Below, in pieces: positions 61,209-64,000 of a stretch of DNA of 64,000 nt. Position 1 is the stretch's first letter, and every line of letters starts with the position of its first letter. Under the pieces are notes generated by a model. That model saw only the letters and a list, made by a program, of their open reading frames with translations. It did not search any database and had not been told where the DNA came from. Both the position numbers and the translations under genes were made by a program. This DNA is from Faecimorpha stercoravium (GTDB lineage Bacteria > Bacillota > Clostridia > Lachnospirales > Bianqueaceae), in NCBI GenBank assembly GCA_018712555.1, contig DVGT01000073.1, positions 38,520 through 102,519 of the forward strand. Reading direction: 5' to 3'.

Positions 61209-62876
61209 TTACGGCATATCCCTTTGCAACTGCGCTTTCCCCTCCCGCATTTCATATACATCCTGCGCATACTTCAAAAAGCTGAGCCGATGGCTGATGG
61301 AAATAATGGTGTATCCGCTCTGCACCAGCTCCTGAAAATGATCCGCCAACCGTTCTTCTAAGGAAAGATCCAGATTCGATGTGATCTCGTCCAGCATCAG
61401 GATTTTGTTTCCCCGCAACAATCCCATGGCAATGCTTAACCGCTGCCGTTCTCCGCCGCTCATCAGTTTGCCGGCTTCGCCCACATCTGTCCTGATTCCC
61501 TGCGGCAGCTCTCTGACATAATCATCCAGGCAGGCAAACCGCAGCGCCTCCCAGATTTCCACCTCTGTGATCCCCTCCCGCATGAGTTTCAGATTCTCCT
61601 CGATGGTTCCCGGAAACAAGAACACATCCTGCGCGATTTTCGTAATGTGATCGCGAATCGAAAAGGCGTTGATCCGATTGATATCCACATCGTCGATAAA
61701 GACCGAACCGTCTTCCACCGGATACAGTTTCAAGATGATATCCAGGACGGTACTCTTCCCCTGTCCCGAAGGCCCTACGATACCGGTCCAACTTCCCGCC
61801 TTGAACCGCAGATCCATGTGCTGAAGCACCCAATCCTCCTGTGAGTCGTATCGAAAACAGCAATCCGTAAATCGGATTTCCTCCTGCAGAGAAAAAGGGG
61901 CTTTTTTCTCTTCTTCCTCTTTCTCTCCTGACAGCTCTAAAAAAGAGAACAGTTTTTCATACTCGCTTGTCTTCTTCTGATCCATCACCTTCGTCATGAT
62001 GACAGAGTTGACACTGGCATAGAAAATCCCCGCATAGGTTATGATCGAAACCAATTGTCCTACCTGCAGGTTCTGGCCAAACGAAATGATCAATAACGCC
62101 CCGATCCCAAATGTGATTCCTTTGAATAACACACTGGTAAATGCATTCGACCAGGCGCCTGTCAGACTGTCCAGCGCCGCGACTCTCCCCCAAATGGCGT
62201 TGACGGCTTCATTTTTCTCATTGACCTCGTCCAGTTTTTTCTCTTCCAGTCTCGCCAGTTTCACAAGCTCGATGGCCTGGAAAATGTCTCCCTTGATCTG
62301 ATTCAACTCCGCGTTTAACGAGAGAATGCGTTGGATGATCTTATCAATATTCTTCATGATGAACCGGGTCGGCAGATAGGCTATCGGATAATAGAGAAGC
62401 TGCAGCAGCGCAATCTGCGGATTCATCCACAGCAACACCAGAAAGACTACAACTGCCACAAAGATATTCACGTAGAATTGGCTCATCTCCGAGACATAAA
62501 ACTGCAGATATCCCGTGGCTTCCTTACTGCAATACGACAGCAATTCCATCGAGTTTTGCTGATCGAAAAAGTTCTTTTTCTGATACACCAGGTTCTTCAT
62601 GACGCGCAGGGCGATTTCGTTTCCCTTTTTCCGCAGATACACAAATTTGAAATACTGATATATGGTTTGCAACAGAATCGTCATCATCGGAATCGCCACA
62701 AATAGGGCGATCCCCACGATAATATGAAATATGTCCTGGTTCGGTATGTAATCGTCTATAATCACTCCCATGAGATACGGCGTGATGAGTGAAGTCATCT
62801 GAATCAAAGCGTATACAATCATGGCCAGAATCTGCCTGGAACGAACCTCTTTTTGAATCTCTTTGATGGCCTCCAT
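61209..62876 (-). CDS. ABC exporter, fused membrane and ATPase domains
   Basis: A 555-residue half-transporter: six membrane segments (about 15-290), then an ATPase domain (about 330-555) with Walker A GPSGQGKST, signature LMSGGERQRLSIAMGLL, Walker B ILMLDEITSNLDLS and the switch histidine in ISISHRLSF. It would act as a homodimer exporting peptides, lipids or drugs. There is no C39 peptidase domain, so it would not trim a double-glycine leader. It is next to a 50-codon gene with a strong promoter, which may encode its cargo. The ATG follows AAAGGAG. Confidence 0.9.
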   Translation of the reverse strand: MEAIKEIQKEVRSRQILAMIVYALIQMTSLITPYLMGVIIDDYIPNQDIFHIIVGIALFVAIPMMTILLQTIYQYFKFVYLRKKGNEIALRVMKNLVYQKKNFFDQQNSMELLSYCSKEATGYLQFYVSEMSQFYVNIFVAVVVFLVLLWMNPQIALLQLLYYPIAYLPTRFIMKNIDKIIQRILSLNAELNQIKGDIFQAIELVKLARLEEKKLDEVNEKNEAVNAIWGRVAALDSLTGAWSNAFTSVLFKGITFGIGALLIISFGQNLQVGQLVSIITYAGIFYASVNSVIMTKVMDQKKTSEYEKLFSFLELSGEKEEEEKKAPFSLQEEIRFTDCCFRYDSQEDWVLQHMDLRFKAGSWTGIVGPSGQGKSTVLDIILKLYPVEDGSVFIDDVDINRINAFSIRDHITKIAQDVFLFPGTIEENLKLMREGITEVEIWEALRFACLDDYVRELPQGIRTDVGEAGKLMSGGERQRLSIAMGLLRGNKILMLDEITSNLDLSLEERLADHFQELVQSGYTIISISHRLSFLKYAQDVYEMREGKAQLQRDMP

Positions 62877-62954
62877 GTGGGGTCTCCTTTCTATTTATCA
62901 ATAATCTCTTTTGAATTTGAATACATCTTCTCTATTTTACTTTTACACAGAAAA

Positions 62955-63107
62955 TCATGTGTATAAAAGGTACTCGTAGATCGCAGTCAGAATCCATGGA
63001 ACTTCAACTTCACCTGGTATAGCATATGTAGCCGCCAGCTCTGTATCGACCTCGAAAAATCCACAGTAGATAGAACCCGCTATAGGTTTTGGTTGCAGTT
63101 GAAACAT
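62955..63107 (-). CDS. 50-residue peptide gene upstream of ABC exporter
   Basis: An ATG at 63107 with GAGGA ten or so bases upstream opens 50 codons to a TGA at 62955. The peptide begins MFQLQPKPIAGSIYCGFFEV, has one cysteine (C15), several acidic residues, a PGEVEVPW segment and an aromatic, hydrophobic end (YEYLLYT). No signal peptide, membrane helix or known precursor motif is evident. It lies 78 bp before the exporter on the same strand and downstream of a near-perfect promoter. It could be an exported signal or toxin peptide, or the precursor of a modified one, but no modifying enzyme is in the window. Unrecognised family. Confidence 0.5.
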   Translation of the reverse strand: MFQLQPKPIAGSIYCGFFEVDTELAATYAIPGEVEVPWILTAIYEYLLYT

Positions 63108-63125
63108 GTTGGCTTTTCCTCTTCT

Positions 63126-63164
63126 TTAAAGAACGCCCGCTAAATTTCCATTGAACTTATTCAT
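63126..63164 (-). other. 12-codon open frame in the leader of the peptide gene
   Basis: ATG at 63164 starts MNKFNGNLAGVL and ends at TAA (63126-63128). It is in the same reading register as the 50-residue gene, with only the TAA and six sense codons between. It may be a leader peptide, or the original N-terminus cut off by a stop mutation. Its ribosome site is poor (GAAAAGAAAT). Confidence 0.35.
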
Positions 63165-63205
63165 ATTTCTTTTCAACCAGCCTAGTAGATCCTACCATTA
63201 AAAAT

Positions 63206-63234
63206 ATCTTATATCCTCTTTTTATTTTTGTCAA
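63206..63234 (-). promoter_or_regulatory. Sigma-A promoter of the peptide and exporter genes
   Basis: Minus-strand TTGACA (63229-63234), 17-bp spacer and TAAGAT (63206-63211). It is about 100 bases before the 50-codon gene. Confidence 0.8.
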
Positions 63235-63305
63235 CAGTTTTTAGAGGTGTCCTAATTATGTAAATATATATTATTTCCACTAGGAACAGATCATATCTTC
63301 ATCGC

Positions 63306-63830
63306 GTGGTATCATCAGATTTTGGAGTTTGAGACTGCCCGAGCGTGGAATCCGGGTTTTTGATGATACTATACGTTGCAGGGTATCATCAGTTTTGGGG
63401 GTTTCAGGCCGTCCGGACGTGGAATCCAGGCTTTTGATGATACTATACGTTGCAAAGTATCATCAGTTTTGGGGGTTTCAGGGCCACACAGGCGTGGAAT
63501 TCGGATTTTTGATGATACTACGTGTCGCAGGGTATCATCAGTTTTGAAGGTTTCAGTACCACACAGACGTGGAATACGAGTTTTTGATGATACTATGTGT
63601 CGCGTAGTATCATCAGTTTTGGAGATTATAGAGCCGCACGGGCGTGAAATCCGGGTTTTTGATGATACTACGTGTCACAGGGTATTATCAATTTTGGGGG
63701 TTTCAGCGCCACACAGGCGTGAAATGAGGGTTTTTGATGATACTATGTATCGCAGAGTATCATCGTTTTGAGACTGCCCGGGCCGAAATCCGGGTTTCTG
63801 ATGATACTACGTGTCACATGATATCATCGC
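63306..63830. repeat. 75-bp tandem array with alternating inverted arms
   Basis: TGATGATAC begins at 63361, 63435, 63510, 63585, 63660, 63735 and 63799 (periods 74, 75, 75, 75, 75, 64). After each comes a 9-11-base spacer and the complementary arm GTATCATCA, giving a short hairpin per unit. The longer spacer holds TTTTGGGGGTTTCA, a variable CCACACAGGCGTGGAA block and ATCCGGGTTTTT. Units differ by scattered substitutions. It lies between the rRNA terminator and the peptide gene promoter, and it is not a CRISPR because both spacers are conserved. Confidence 0.85.
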
Positions 63831-63885
63831 CCGAACCTTTGATCGGCCACTGACCATCAGTTATCCACAGCTAACCCACCCCATC

Positions 63886-63910
63886 AAAAAAAGCTGCATC
63901 TCTGCAGCTT
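63886..63910 (-). terminator. Rho-independent terminator of the rRNA operon
   Basis: GCTGCA (63893-63898) and TGCAGC (63903-63908) with loop TCTC, followed on the minus strand by seven T, just after the 5S gene. Confidence 0.85.
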
Positions 63911-63929
63911 CTATTTTCATTAAAAAAAC

Positions 63930-64000
63930 GGCAACCTCCTACTCTCCCAGGCAGTCCCCCGCCAAGTACCATCGGCCGCTTATGTCTTAACCATCGTGTT
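63930..64000 (-). rRNA. 5S ribosomal RNA, 3' part
   Basis: On the minus strand the sequence reads through GGTTAAGACATAAGCGG, CCGATGGTACTTGG and GGGAGAGTAGGAGGTTGCC, the conserved 3' two-thirds of 5S rRNA. The 5' end lies beyond the window, so an rRNA operon is expected to continue there. A terminator follows. Confidence 0.93.

Noticed and set aside
63300..63840. CRISPR array
   Set aside because: Both the short and long spacers between arms are conserved from unit to unit, and no cas genes are present; a CRISPR would have unique spacers.
63861..63869. DnaA box (TTATCCACA) as replication origin signal
   Set aside because: It is a single perfect box next to an rRNA terminator with no cluster of boxes, no AT-rich unwinding region and no dnaA or dnaN gene.

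Overview
The window looks like a chromosomal segment of an anaerobic, low-to-mid-GC Gram-positive of the Clostridia, most likely a gut Lachnospiraceae member. This rests on sigma-A promoters with 17-bp spacers, strong Shine-Dalgarno sites, CIRCE control of hsp20, a B12-independent glycyl-radical propanediol dehydratase close to the Roseburia inulinivorans type, and many plant-glycan and fucose/rhamnose genes. I see no phage, transposase or CRISPR. The assignment is inference from gene content; no 16S is visible.

Layout. 1-2450: an apparent operon (minus) of a PIN-like protein, a membrane-anchored M15 carboxypeptidase and an M50 protease cut by the window edge. 2516-6154: fucose operon fucI-fucU-oxidoreductase (minus). 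6183-13342: GT2 glycosyltransferase, mgtE, an orphan sigma factor, lysC, purE, asnS. 13375-25678: GH38 alpha-mannosidase, an ABC system with a permease carrying a roughly 550-residue coiled coil, and a GH106-like hydrolase with an esterase. 25738-31214: dcd, a frameshifted and truncated lipoprotein, guaB, pyrBI, a flavin reductase. 31239-38532: PL22 oligogalacturonate lyase divergent from an operon of glycyl-radical diol dehydratase, activase, EutS-type shell protein, EutP-type GTPase, threonine ammonia-lyase and RidA. 38436-45646: a repeat element, two wall-glycan enzymes, a Ser/Glu-rich lipoprotein, birA, gdhA, dapF, hsp20. 45669-56752: a LacI-controlled cluster (sugar ABC importer, GH78 rhamnosidase, RpiB-like isomerase, SGNH esterase) followed by a methyltransferase and an esterase. 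56880-63234: an ABC-2 efflux pair, a lipoprotein, an ABC exporter and a newly noticed 50-codon gene. 63306-64000: a 75-bp tandem array next to the 3' end of an rRNA operon (5S, minus).

How it fits together. Fucose (FucI/FucU) and rhamnose (released by GH78 and perhaps the GH106-like enzyme) are both classically degraded to lactaldehyde and then 1,2-propanediol. The glycyl-radical enzyme with microcompartment parts would dehydrate that diol to propionaldehyde. Threonine ammonia-lyase in the same operon makes 2-oxobutyrate, another propionyl precursor. PL22, GH78 and the importer suggest use of pectin-type rhamnogalacturonan.

The most unusual material is not in the large genes. (1) A two-hairpin element with compensatory stem changes follows an extended -10 sequence directly upstream of three unrelated transcription units (ABC system, dcd, dapF; five full or partial copies). 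(2) A promoter, 50-codon peptide gene, exporter, lipoprotein and ABC-2 pump form a possible minimal peptide-secretion system. (3) Two copies of a transposase-less element with terminal inverted repeats each carry a terminator and sit right behind a gene in sense orientation. (4) A 75-bp periodic array alternates inverted arms.
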